Source: an uncultured Tateyamaria sp.
GTDB taxonomy: Bacteria > Pseudomonadota > Alphaproteobacteria > Rhodobacterales > Rhodobacteraceae
Assembly: GCF_947503705.1 (NCBI RefSeq)
Contig: NZ_CANNES010000002.1
Coordinates: 62,001-126,000 of the forward strand
Direction: 5' to 3'
Length of the DNA: 64,000 nucleotides
Within the stretch, counting starts at the first letter, position 1. The number at the start of each line of letters is the position of its first letter. The translations under genes and the position numbers were made by a program. This document shows positions 10,789 to 20,054 of this stretch, one piece after another. A model generated the notes under the pieces. That model ran no database searches. It saw only the letters and a list, made by a program, of their open reading frames with translations, and was not told where the DNA came from.

Positions 10789-13700
10789 TTGCACCCATTG
10801 GAACGAGAAAACCGCCCCGCCGCCATACGGCCTGCGTCTGATCAGGACGCCACCCTCAGCGCCTCGGACACCGTGGCGCAGTTGGCGGCGATGTCGCAAA
10901 TCATGCAGGCCATCAACGCCTCGCGCCACGACACGGGCCCCATTTTCGACGCCATCCTCGAAAATGCCCAGCGGCTTTGCAACGCGCCAATGGCAGGGCT
11001 TGTTCTGGCCACGGCCCAGGACGACCACCAGACCCTGGCCGCCTATGTCGGCATGTTCCCCAAGGCGATTGAGCTGTTTGAAACAGGCCAGATGAAGGTC
11101 GATCCGACCCTGTCTTATGCCGCCAAATGCATCGCGGAGGGTGAGTTGATCGCCCTGCCCGACATGGGCCAAAGCGACCTCTACCAAAACGGCAGCCCCG
11201 TCGTTCGCTCCATGGTCGATGACAGCTACATCCGCAGTGTCCTGTTTGTTCCGCTGATCCGGGACGGATCGGCCATCGGCCTGATCACCCTCTTCCGACA
11301 AGAGGTGGACCCGTTCAGTGACAGCGAGATTGCCCTGATCCGCACCTTTGCCACCCAGGCCGTGATCGCCATCGACAACGCCCAGCAGTTCCACGACATG
11401 CAATTGCGGCTGGAACGCGAGGCGGCCACCAAACAGGTCCTCGCCGTCATCAGCCAAAACCGCGACGACGAAAAACCTGTATTTGACGCGATCCTGGAAC
11501 AGGCGGAACGGCTGTGCGGGGCCGACGGCAGCGGGCTGCAATTGCTCAACGATGCGGGCACTGCGTTGCAGATCGAGGCCACCGGCGCTTCGAATGATTA
11601 CGGTTCTTTCCCTCTGGGCACGACGTTTCCATTGGATTTACCCCTTGGCATGTGCATCGCCGTGCGCGAGGCCCGCGTTGTCCATTACGAAGACCTCAAG
11701 GAAACCGAGCTTTACAAGCAAGGTCATGAGGGTCGGCGCAAATTGGTCGATGTCGAAGGAGTGCGGTCGTTCCTGAACGTTCCCCTGCTTAGGAACGGCG
11801 TCGGTTTCGGCAACATTACCCTGTCGCGGCGCGTGCCAAAGCCGTTCACGGCTGACGAAATTGCGCTGGTCGAAACCTTTGCAGCCCAGGCTGTTATTGC
11901 CATCGACAACGTCCGCCAGTTCCGCGAAGTCCAGACCCGGCTCGAGCGGGAACAGGGCATGGCCGATGTACTTGAGGTCATCAGCCAAAGTCGCGATGAC
12001 GAACAGCCGGTGTTCGAGGTGATCCTGAAAACCGCGGCACGCCTGTGCGGTGCTGACGCCGCCGCCGTTGCCATGGGGCAGGAGGGCGACACGCACCAGA
12101 CCTTGAACGCCTCAATCGGCACGGATCAGGCTACGATTGACGTCTATGACGCCGGGCTGGTCAGTATGAACCCGGAGATTTCCATGGTCGCCAAAGCGAT
12201 CATCACGCGAAGCGTTGTCCATATCGAGGACATGGCCGACACCGAAGGATACCGATCTGGCAACGTGCACTTCAAAACGGTCGTGGACGATACCGGCATC
12301 CGCACCAACCTTTTTGTGCCGCTGATCTCGAATGGTAAGGGCATTGGCGCGCTGATCCTGTTCCGCAAAGAAGTGCGGCCCTACAAAGCGGACGAGATCG
12401 CGCTGGTCGAGACCTTTGCCGCTCAAGCCGTGATCGCCATCGACAATGTGCGCCAGTTCCGCGAGGTGCAAAACCGGCTTGAACGCGAGCGCGCCTCGTC
12501 CGAAATTCTGGACGTCATCAGCCACAGCCGCGACGACGACACGCCCGTGTTTCAGGCGATTGTCGAGAACGCGGAACGGCTGTGCAATGCACCCATGACG
12601 ATGCTCCTTTTGCTGAACGAGGCCCACACACAGTGGCAATTGGTAGCCAGCGCCGGGGCCGCCACCCGTTCGATGGAAACCGGGGACACCTGGACCGTTA
12701 CGCCAAATGACGCATTGTATCAAAGCGTTGCGCAAGGACACCCCATCCAGCAAGACGACCTGAAAACCACGAAACTCTATCAAGACGGTGCTGTCGGCAT
12801 GCGCCAATTGGTGGATGGCGAAGGGCTGCGCACCCGGGTCGCCGTGCCCTTGGTGTCAAACGGCAAGGGGCTGGGGGTGCTGGTCTTGTGTCGGCGCGAA
12901 GTTGCGCGCTTTGCCCGAGGCGACATCGACCTGGTGGCGACCTTTGCAGACCAAGCAGTGGTGGCCATCGAAAACACTCGCCAATTCCGTGAGGTGCAGC
13001 AATCGCTGGGCCGACAAACCGCCACGTCGGACATCCTGAGGGTGATCAACACCTCCGGCGCGGACTTGCAGCCGGTCTTTGATCTTGTCACCCACAAGGC
13101 GGCGGAACTGTGCGGAGCACAGTTTTGCATCATGTGGCGCTATGACGGACGGTTGAACCATTTTTGCGCCAGCCACGGATTCTCGTCTGATCAGATGGCG
13201 ACGTACAAGGCCAATTGGCCCGCCCCACTGATCGAAAACTCGCTGAGCACACGTGTGATCCGCTCTGGTGACATCGAACATATCGAAGATGCGCAAGACC
13301 CGTCCTATTTCGACCACGACATCGCAAAGGCCTCCGGGTTTCGGCACTTACTTGGCGTGCCCATGCGGGTCGGCGACAATGTCTGGGGTGCGATCATCAT
13401 GGCCTTCGCCGAAGGGGACAAACCGACACAGGCCGATATCGATCTGGTCGACACCTTTGCGCGGCAAGCGGGCATCGCCATCAAGAACGCCCAGCTTTTT
13501 CACGACACCCAGGAGGCACTCGAACAACAGACCGCCACCGCCGATGTTCTCAAGGCAATCAGTGAGGATGCTTTTGACCTGCCATCGGTCTTGCAGCGGT
13601 TGATCGAGGCGGCCGCGCGGCTGTGTGATGCGTCGATCTGCATTCTGTTCAACCGTGAGGGGGACAAGCTTGTTCTGGGGGCGAATACCGGGTGCTCTCC

Positions 13701-16149
13701 CGAGATGATCACCTTTCACCAGAATAATCCGCATGCTTTGGACCGGACAAATGTTGCCGGTCGTGCCGTACTGGAACGCCGCACGATCCATATTCCCGAC
13801 ATTACGCTCGACCCCGATTTCGCAACACCGCAATCAACCACATTGGGTGGCTGGCGGTCCATTATCGCGGTGCCCTTGATCCGCGACGGCGTGGTAATCG
13901 CGGTGCTGGACCTCGCGCGTCCCGATCCAACTCCGTTCACGGCCCGCCAAATTGAACTGGTCGAAACCTTTGCCGATCAGGCGGTAATCGCGCTCAACAA
14001 CACGCGCCTGTTCGAAGAGGTGGAACAGCGCACCGACGAGGTCGAGGCCGCATTGGCACGGCAAACCGCCAGCGCTGACATTCTGCGCATTATCAGCCAA
14101 TCGCCCACAGACACGACGCCGGTTTTTCACGCCATTGCAAAGGCTGGCAACCAATTGCTGAGCTGCGACAGTGTGGTTGTGATGTTGCGGGACAGCGACA
14201 CCCTGACGCCTGTTGCGGGGGTCCAAAATGGCGAGGTGCTGACAACGCTCGTCCGTCGGAAAATCCCGATTGATCCAGGCCGCAATTACCCATCCCGTGT
14301 CGTGGTTACTGGCGAAATGGTTCACATCCCCGATCACACAAAGGTTGACCTGCCCCCGCACGAAGTGGACACCTTTGCCAAATTCAACCTAAAATCCGTT
14401 CTGTTTCTGCCGCTTATTCGCGAGGGCGAAAGCGTCGGCGTCCTGATTTTCACACGGACCGACGCGCCGCGCGCCTTCTCGGAGGACGAGATCGAGTTGG
14501 GCAATTCGTTCTGTGACCAGGCGGTAATTGCCATCGAGAACGTCCGCCTCTTTCAGGAGGCGCAAGAGGCGCGGGCTGCGGCCGAACAGGCCAATGAAGC
14601 CAAAAGCGCGTTCCTCGCAACGATGAGCCACGAAATCCGAACGCCCATGAATGCCGTCATCGGGATGAGCGGGCTTTTGATCGACACAAATCTTGATGCG
14701 GAACAACACGATTACGCACGCACCATCCGCGACAGCGGTGACGCCTTGCTGGGCATCATCAACGAGATCCTCGATTTTTCAAAAATCGAAGCTGGCCAGA
14801 TGGATATCGAGGATCACCCCTTTGACCTGCGCGAGTGTATCGAGTCCGCTCTCGACCTGATCGCCGGCCGCGCGGCGGAAAAACAGCTCGATGTGGCCTA
14901 TATTCTTGACGACAGCGTACCCCCTGCCATCAGCGCCGACCTGACGCGGATGCGACAGATTTTGCTTAATCTGTTGTCCAATGCGGTGAAGTTCACGGAT
15001 GAAGGCGAAGTTGTCCTGTCCGTCAAGGCGGTGCCTGGCAAACGGGACGCGCTGAGCCTTGAATTCACCGTCAAGGATACCGGCATCGGCCTGACAGATG
15101 TGGGCATGAGCCGCCTCTTCCAATCCTTCAGCCAGGCCGACAGCTCAACGACCCGCAAATATGGTGGCACGGGCCTTGGCCTCGCGATCTCCAAGCGGTT
15201 GGCGGAATTGATGGGGGGAACGATGTGGGCCACCAGCGACGGCGCTGGACAAGGTTCAACCTTTCATTTCACCATTTCGGCGACCACTGCCGATATGCCG
15301 GACATAAAAGCCTGCACCCTGATCGGGCAGCAATCGGAACTGGTGGGCAAACGTTTGTTGATCGTTGACGACAATGCCACCAACCTCAAGATACTGGCAC
15401 TGCAGACCGAAAAATGGGGCACCAAAACAGATGCGTTTTCCACCCCTGCCGCGGCTCTGGAACGGCTAAAATCGAAAAACGTTTATGACCTCGCGATCCT
15501 CGATATGCACATGCCTGACATGGACGGTGTGGCATTGGCCAAGGCCATACGCACCCTGCGCCCTCATCTGCCCATGATCCTCTTCAGCTCCCTTGGTCTG
15601 CGCGACAGCGACGCACCCAATGATCTTTGCGCTGCATACCTCGCCAAACCGCTGCGACAATCACAGCTGTTCGACACGCTTGTGACCCTGTTTAACGCAG
15701 CACCCGCACCTGATGCTAAACCCACCGCAAAACCCAAAGCCGACCCTGAAATGGGCAAGCGCCATCCTTTGCGCATTCTTCTGGCCGAAGACAATCTGGT
15801 GAACCAGAAACTTGCCATTCGATTGTTAGAGCAAATGGGCTACCGCGCCGATCTGGCGAGCAACGGCAAAGAGGCATTGGAAAGCGTCGCCCGCCAGACT
15901 TACGACGTTGTGCTCATGGACGTTCAGATGCCCGAGATGGACGGGCTGGAGGCCACGCGCAGAATCACTGCCGATAATGCCCCCGATGCCCGCCCCCGGA
16001 TCGTGGCCATGACCGCCAACGCGATGCAAGGGGATCGCGAGATGTGCCTTGAGGCAGGCATGGACGACTATATCGCCAAGCCCATTCGGGTCGAACGGTT
16101 GATCGACGCGCTTATGGCCGTCCCGCCCCATATGAAGGAAGACAAATGA
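10789..16149 (+). CDS. Giant soluble hybrid histidine kinase with seven GAF domains and two receiver domains
   Basis: This 1786-residue protein starts with seven tandem GAF-type repeats, each opened by a helix ending in a form of PVFxxIxxxAxRLC; the openings lie near residues 45, 225, 402, 581, 757, 928 and 1105, a period of about 177. A kinase core follows: His1281 in SHEIRTPMN, N-box QILLNLLSNAVKF, G1 DTGIGL and G2 GGTGLGLAI. Two receivers end the protein, with phospho-acceptors Asp1572 (ILDMHMPDMDG) and Asp1711 (LMDVQMPEMDG). No membrane segment or signal peptide is seen, so it is cytoplasmic. A TTG at 10789 is the first start after an in-frame stop at 10756; no clear ribosome site is visible, and TTG at 10798 or ATG at 10891 are alternatives. 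It overlaps the Hpt gene by ATGA. The ligand sensed is unknown. Confidence 0.9.
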   Translation: MHPLERENRPAAIRPASDQDATLSASDTVAQLAAMSQIMQAINASRHDTGPIFDAILENAQRLCNAPMAGLVLATAQDDHQTLAAYVGMFPKAIELFETGQMKVDPTLSYAAKCIAEGELIALPDMGQSDLYQNGSPVVRSMVDDSYIRSVLFVPLIRDGSAIGLITLFRQEVDPFSDSEIALIRTFATQAVIAIDNAQQFHDMQLRLEREAATKQVLAVISQNRDDEKPVFDAILEQAERLCGADGSGLQLLNDAGTALQIEATGASNDYGSFPLGTTFPLDLPLGMCIAVREARVVHYEDLKETELYKQGHEGRRKLVDVEGVRSFLNVPLLRNGVGFGNITLSRRVPKPFTADEIALVETFAAQAVIAIDNVRQFREVQTRLEREQGMADVLEVISQSRDDEQPVFEVILKTAARLCGADAAAVAMGQEGDTHQTLNASIGTDQATIDVYDAGLVSMNPEISMVAKAIITRSVVHIEDMADTEGYRSGNVHFKTVVDDTGIRTNLFVPLISNGKGIGALILFRKEVRPYKADEIALVETFAAQAVIAIDNVRQFREVQNRLERERASSEILDVISHSRDDDTPVFQAIVENAERLCNAPMTMLLLLNEAHTQWQLVASAGAATRSMETGDTWTVTPNDALYQSVAQGHPIQQDDLKTTKLYQDGAVGMRQLVDGEGLRTRVAVPLVSNGKGLGVLVLCRREVARFARGDIDLVATFADQAVVAIENTRQFREVQQSLGRQTATSDILRVINTSGADLQPVFDLVTHKAAELCGAQFCIMWRYDGRLNHFCASHGFSSDQMATYKANWPAPLIENSLSTRVIRSGDIEHIEDAQDPSYFDHDIAKASGFRHLLGVPMRVGDNVWGAIIMAFAEGDKPTQADIDLVDTFARQAGIAIKNAQLFHDTQEALEQQTATADVLKAISEDAFDLPSVLQRLIEAAARLCDASICILFNREGDKLVLGANTGCSPEMITFHQNNPHALDRTNVAGRAVLERRTIHIPDITLDPDFATPQSTTLGGWRSIIAVPLIRDGVVIAVLDLARPDPTPFTARQIELVETFADQAVIALNNTRLFEEVEQRTDEVEAALARQTASADILRIISQSPTDTTPVFHAIAKAGNQLLSCDSVVVMLRDSDTLTPVAGVQNGEVLTTLVRRKIPIDPGRNYPSRVVVTGEMVHIPDHTKVDLPPHEVDTFAKFNLKSVLFLPLIREGESVGVLIFTRTDAPRAFSEDEIELGNSFCDQAVIAIENVRLFQEAQEARAAAEQANEAKSAFLATMSHEIRTPMNAVIGMSGLLIDTNLDAEQHDYARTIRDSGDALLGIINEILDFSKIEAGQMDIEDHPFDLRECIESALDLIAGRAAEKQLDVAYILDDSVPPAISADLTRMRQILLNLLSNAVKFTDEGEVVLSVKAVPGKRDALSLEFTVKDTGIGLTDVGMSRLFQSFSQADSSTTRKYGGTGLGLAISKRLAELMGGTMWATSDGAGQGSTFHFTISATTADMPDIKACTLIGQQSELVGKRLLIVDDNATNLKILALQTEKWGTKTDAFSTPAAALERLKSKNVYDLAILDMHMPDMDGVALAKAIRTLRPHLPMILFSSLGLRDSDAPNDLCAAYLAKPLRQSQLFDTLVTLFNAAPAPDAKPTAKPKADPEMGKRHPLRILLAEDNLVNQKLAIRLLEQMGYRADLASNGKEALESVARQTYDVVLMDVQMPEMDGLEATRRITADNAPDARPRIVAMTANAMQGDREMCLEAGMDDYIAKPIRVERLIDALMAVPPHMKEDK

Positions 16150-16481
16150 CACAGCCACTGATTGATGCCTCTGTCCTTGACGAACTGAGTGAAGCGATGG
16201 GGCAGGATTTCGCCGCCGAGTTGATCGCCACCTTTCTGAACGAAGGCCCCGTTATGTTGGCCCAGTTGAAAGAGGCAGCGACGGCTGAGGATGCAGATGC
16301 CTACCGGCGCGCCGCTCATTCGATCAAATCCAACGCCCAGATTTTCGGTGCCACCGCGTTGGCCAATCAGGCACGTGACATGGAATTGGGGACGCTTGAG
16401 GACGCCGAACTGGCCGTCGGATCGCTGGAAACCACTTATGATCAGACCGCTCAAGCCCTGAAGGTGGCCTTGGATGCGTGA
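16146..16481 (+). CDS. Histidine phosphotransfer (Hpt) protein
   Basis: This 111-residue helical protein carries the Hpt phospho-site in AAHSIKSNAQIFGA, with His58 followed by the usual Lys61 and the Gly/Ala turn. It should carry phosphate between the receiver domains of the hybrid kinase and the receiver of the downstream cyclase. It overlaps the kinase stop by ATGA and the next gene by eight bases, so the three proteins are made together. Length and helix pattern are normal for a stand-alone Hpt. Confidence 0.9.
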   Translation: MTQPLIDASVLDELSEAMGQDFAAELIATFLNEGPVMLAQLKEAATAEDADAYRRAAHSIKSNAQIFGATALANQARDMELGTLEDAELAVGSLETTYDQTAQALKVALDA

Positions 16482-17499
16482 TGCAAAGGGCCATCTGCTC
16501 ATCGTGGACGACAACAAGGTCAATCGTCTGTTGATGTGCCGCAGTGTCGAGATATTGGGGCATCGTGCCTCGACCGCCGAGAACGGCAAAGTCGCAATGC
16601 AGATGCTGTCCGAGCAGAGCTTTGACATGATGCTTCTCGACATCGAGATGCCCGAAATGGACGGGTTCGAAGTGCTGGAGGCCCTGAAAGCAGACAGCAA
16701 CCTGCGCGATCTGCCAGTCATCGTAACCTCGTCCGTTGAAGGGCTGGACAACATCGTGCGCTGCATCGAACTGGGCGCCGAAGACTACATCCCCAAGCCT
16801 GTCAACAAGACCCTGTTGAACGCTCGCGTAAGTTCGAGCCTCGAGAAAAAACGGCTCTACGACGAGCAGAAGGACCTGCTTCGACGCTTTGCCACGGATG
16901 AGGTGGCACAGGACCTGCGCGAACAGGGCTTCGCCATCGGCGGGCGCCGGATCAGCGCGACGGTTCTGTTCTGCGACATCCGTGATTTCACCGCCCTGTC
17001 CGAAGACATGGCGCCCGAAGACACAATCGACCTGCTCAACACATACTACACATTGATGTTTGAGGCTGTGACCAGTCATGGCGGCATCGTGAGCCTCATG
17101 GTGGGAGACGGGTTGATGGCTCTGTTTGGTGCGCCGCAACCTCTTGATAACTCTGCGCAATGCGCCGTCTCTGCCGCGCAGGAAATGCAAAGCATGGTCG
17201 CAGGACTTAACGAAGAGCGCGCAGCCCTTGAACAACCCGAGCTGAAAATCGGCGTTGGTATCGCAACTGGCGAAGTTGTGGCCGGATACGCAGGCACGGA
17301 TGCGCGCGCGACCTACACCTGCATCGGCAAAACCGTGAACCTCGCCGCCCGCCTGGAGGCGCACACAAAAGTCGTGGACCATGCAATCCTGATTGATCAC
17401 GCAACTTGGACGCAGATGTCCGATCATCAGGCATGCCAACCTGTTTCGTCGGTCCAGTTCAAAGGGTTTTCGGAAACCCTCAATGTCTTTGGACTTTGA
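16474..17499 (+). CDS. Response regulator with C-terminal class III nucleotide cyclase
   Basis: This 341-residue protein has a receiver domain (VDDN near residue 12, phospho-acceptor Asp56 in LLDIEMPEMDG, Lys in the PKPV loop near 111) and, after a helical linker, a class III cyclase domain from about residue 160. Metal-binding aspartates are Asp168 (FCDIRDFTAL) and Asp212 (MVGDGLMALFGAP), and the NxxxR pair is in TVNLAARLE. The position that is usually the adenine-selecting Lys is Leu208 (SLMVGD), and the partner position is Thr in ATYTCIG, so ATP versus GTP use cannot be assigned. It probably makes a cyclic nucleotide when phosphorylated through the upstream kinase and Hpt. The start at 16474 lies inside the Hpt gene. 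Confidence 0.9.
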   Translation: MRDAKGHLLIVDDNKVNRLLMCRSVEILGHRASTAENGKVAMQMLSEQSFDMMLLDIEMPEMDGFEVLEALKADSNLRDLPVIVTSSVEGLDNIVRCIELGAEDYIPKPVNKTLLNARVSSSLEKKRLYDEQKDLLRRFATDEVAQDLREQGFAIGGRRISATVLFCDIRDFTALSEDMAPEDTIDLLNTYYTLMFEAVTSHGGIVSLMVGDGLMALFGAPQPLDNSAQCAVSAAQEMQSMVAGLNEERAALEQPELKIGVGIATGEVVAGYAGTDARATYTCIGKTVNLAARLEAHTKVVDHAILIDHATWTQMSDHQACQPVSSVQFKGFSETLNVFGL

Positions 17500-17530
17500 T
17501 TAGATAAAGGGCCTTGGGCGTATCAAACGT

Positions 17531-18451
17531 TCAAGTGGACCCCGAGTGTGCTTTTGCGAACCAAGCCTGCAACGCTTCGGCCACCTGCACCACAGGACTT
17601 CGCTCCGGCTCGTCAGAGCGAAACTCGCACTTCCAATTGACGACAATAGGCTTAGGGGACAAAGGCAGCGCAACGATGCGCTTGGACAGGATATGCGGCT
17701 CTACCGCCCATCGGGCGAGGATGCTTGTTCCCTGATTGGCCGCGACCAGTTCGATGATCGCTTCCGGTATCTCAACTGATGCGGTCCAGGTCGGATAGCG
17801 CCTTTCGGGGCGAAACAATCGCGCAAACTCCTGATCCGGTTCAGGGATTTTCGTGAATGTGATGAACCTCTGCCCTTCGATGTCACGCGCTGAAACCGTG
17901 TCGAACTTTGCCAGCGGGTGTTCAGGCGCGCAGATGCACACCAAAGGATCCGTAAACAGCGGCAACGCCCGCGTGGCCGGGTGCCCGTGTTCACCAGAGG
18001 TAATGGCGAGATCCACGTGCCGGTCCAGTAACGACGGGATCAGACCGCGCCGCGTGTCAGACATGATCTGAATGTCAATGCGCTCGGTCTGTGTGCGAAA
18101 GCTTTCGAGGAAGCTGGGGAACCAATGGAAGGCGCTGTAATTCTCGACAGCGATGCGCACGACATGGTCGATGCCTGCGTTCATCCGCCGGACTTCATCT
18201 TCGATCAGGAACAGTTCTTCGAGAAATTTTTCACTGAAGTTGGCGAGGTATTCCGCCGCGGCCGTCATGCGCAATCGCTTGTGGGTCCGTTCAAAGAGCG
18301 GCACACCAAGGCGCCTCTCGGCCTCTTTTATCCGATGGGACAATGCCGAAGGTGTCAGCCCAAGGGTGTCGGCGGCGTCAACAACCCGCCCGGTCCGACC
18401 AAGGGATCGGATCATTTGCAGGTGTCTTATGTCGAGGCGTGGTTCTTGCAT
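17531..18451 (-). CDS. LysR-family regulator, MetR-like
   Basis: This 306-residue regulator has an N-terminal winged helix (RVVDAADTLGLTPSALSHRI, then LGVPLFER) and a substrate-binding half that begins IAVENYSAFHWFPSFLESF. That stretch resembles the matching segment of E. coli MetR, so I place it in the MetR branch. MetR responds to homocysteine; whether this protein does is unknown. It is divergent from an aminotransferase gene 103 bases away, and a MetR-form box (TGAA-N5-TTCA) lies just upstream of its own start. Start at 18451 gives normal family length. Confidence 0.85.
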   Translation of the reverse strand: MQEPRLDIRHLQMIRSLGRTGRVVDAADTLGLTPSALSHRIKEAERRLGVPLFERTHKRLRMTAAAEYLANFSEKFLEELFLIEDEVRRMNAGIDHVVRIAVENYSAFHWFPSFLESFRTQTERIDIQIMSDTRRGLIPSLLDRHVDLAITSGEHGHPATRALPLFTDPLVCICAPEHPLAKFDTVSARDIEGQRFITFTKIPEPDQEFARLFRPERRYPTWTASVEIPEAIIELVAANQGTSILARWAVEPHILSKRIVALPLSPKPIVVNWKCEFRSDEPERSPVVQVAEALQAWFAKAHSGST

Positions 18452-18463
18452 GGATCAACTTGC

Positions 18464-18478
18464 ATGAAGGAAATTCAT
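18464..18478. promoter_or_regulatory. Putative MetR-type operator
   Basis: ATGAA (18464-18468), five spacer bases, then TTCAT (18474-18478) form the TGAA-N5-TTCA pattern known for MetR sites. It lies 13 bases upstream of the LysR start, in the gap shared with the aminotransferase gene. The regulator reads as MetR-like, so site and protein agree. Confidence 0.5.
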
Positions 18479-18554
18479 CAAAACTGACATTATACGACAT
18501 TGCGCCTCAGTAAACATTATTGAAAGCTGAAGCCGAAAATAGTGAGGCCACACA

Positions 18555-19943
18555 ATGAACACGCAATCTGCAATGAATTCGCCCCGCGCTTATGATCGGT
18601 TGAATCACGTCCACGGGCAGACGGATTTGCGGGGCCATCAGGACAATGGGCCGACTGCAATGGTCGTGAATGGCCACGGGGTGCGGTTCGTTACAGACGA
18701 AGGGCAAAGCATCATTGACGGCTTTTCCGGCCTGGGCTGCGTTTCGCTTGGCTATAACAATGATCGTCTGGCCAAGGCCGCCTTCGAACAGATGCAAGAA
18801 CTGCCCTTTGCGCCCACGTTTTATGGCCGCTCGCATCCGAAAGTCGCAGAGTTGGCCCACACGCTGACGTCCAAGGCTGCCGTGCCTTTCGAGAAGGCCA
18901 TGTTCCAATGCTCGGGGTCCGAGGCGAACGATACGATGATCAAGTTCATCTGGGCGCGCAACATCGCCCGTAGTCAGCCACAGCGGCGTCGGATGATTTC
19001 GCGGTGGCGCGGATACTACGGAAACACAGTAGCTGCTGTGGCGCTTTCCGGGCAGCCGCATATGCATGCCAATTTTGGTCTTCCAATGGATGACTTTCTA
19101 AAGCTTTCCACCCCCAACTATTACCTCCACGCTGCTGACGGAGAGAACGAGCTAGAATTCTCGGCACGCATGGCGGCAGAATTTGAAAAGACAGTGCTTG
19201 ATGCGGGTCCCGATACAATCGCGGCCTTTTTTGCGGAACCCATGCAGTCGGGGGGCGGCGCCATTCGTCCACCGGAAGGTTATTGGGACGCGATGCAGGC
19301 CATCATCCGCAAATATGACATCCATTTCCATGTCGACGAGACCGTCACCGGATTTGGCCGCACCGGGCACTACTGGGGGGCACAGGCCTTTGGGCTGACC
19401 CCGGACAGCACTACCTGCGCCAAGGCGCTGACCGCAGCCTTTTTCCCGATGTCAGCCGTTATGTTTCGGCAAGATCTGTTCGATGACCTGATGAAAAATT
19501 CCGATGCAGCCGGCGTACTCGGCCACGGATTCACCTATGCGGGTCACCCGGTCGGTGCCGCCGTCGCGCTTGAGGCCTTGTCGATTTATGACGACATTGA
19601 TCTCGTCGGTCATGTGCAGAAGGTGTCAAAACCATTTCTTGCCGGTTGCGAGGCACTGATGGACCATCCACTGGTTGGCGACGTGCGCGGCATCGGCCTC
19701 TTTTGCGGCATCCAATTGGTACAGGACAAGGCCAGTCGGCGACTTTGGGACCCCAAGCTGAAGGTGGGCACCATGGTTCAGGACAGCGCCCATGCGCGCG
19801 GGCTGTACCTTAGGTCCATCCCCCCAGACCGCATCAGTTTCATGCCACCGCTGATCATCTCCAAAGATGAAATCATTGAGGCCACGGCGATCCTGAAAGA
19901 CGCACTTGATGACGTCTGGGCAGAGGTGCGTGGCCGGGCCTGA
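18555..19943 (+). CDS. Class III (omega-type) pyridoxal-phosphate aminotransferase
   Basis: This 462-residue cytoplasmic enzyme is a fold-type I, class III aminotransferase. The PLP lysine is Lys290 in CAKALTAAFFPMSAV, the ring-nitrogen aspartate is Asp261 in VDETVTGFGRTG, and the phosphate loop is CSGSEANDT near 119-127. The family includes omega-amino acid:pyruvate, diamine and taurine-type transaminases; the exact amine donor cannot be set. It is divergent from the MetR-like regulator, which probably controls it. A hairpin lies 34 bases after its stop. Confidence 0.88.
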   Translation: MNTQSAMNSPRAYDRLNHVHGQTDLRGHQDNGPTAMVVNGHGVRFVTDEGQSIIDGFSGLGCVSLGYNNDRLAKAAFEQMQELPFAPTFYGRSHPKVAELAHTLTSKAAVPFEKAMFQCSGSEANDTMIKFIWARNIARSQPQRRRMISRWRGYYGNTVAAVALSGQPHMHANFGLPMDDFLKLSTPNYYLHAADGENELEFSARMAAEFEKTVLDAGPDTIAAFFAEPMQSGGGAIRPPEGYWDAMQAIIRKYDIHFHVDETVTGFGRTGHYWGAQAFGLTPDSTTCAKALTAAFFPMSAVMFRQDLFDDLMKNSDAAGVLGHGFTYAGHPVGAAVALEALSIYDDIDLVGHVQKVSKPFLAGCEALMDHPLVGDVRGIGLFCGIQLVQDKASRRLWDPKLKVGTMVQDSAHARGLYLRSIPPDRISFMPPLIISKDEIIEATAILKDALDDVWAEVRGRA

Positions 19944-19977
19944 CCAATCAGCGCAGCGCTTAGCCCTTCAACCCGAA

Positions 19978-20001
19978 AAGTCGGCTTTTACGAGCCGACT
20001 T
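19978..20001 (-). terminator. Terminator between convergent genes
   Basis: AAGTCGGCT (19978-19986) and AGCCGACTT (19993-20001) form a perfect nine-pair stem with a six-base loop. Read on the minus strand it is followed by a short T run (CTTTTCGG), so it fits best as the end of the long minus-strand operon, but it may also stop the aminotransferase transcript. Confidence 0.75.
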
Positions 20002-20054
20002 CTATGGCGTGCGACTTGTCATCTCAGGCATAAGCGACAGAAAGCGGCCTCGGG

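Noticed and set aside
16324-17439. 371-codon minus-strand frame opposite the cyclase gene
   Set aside because: Shadow of a gene with intact receiver and cyclase motifs.
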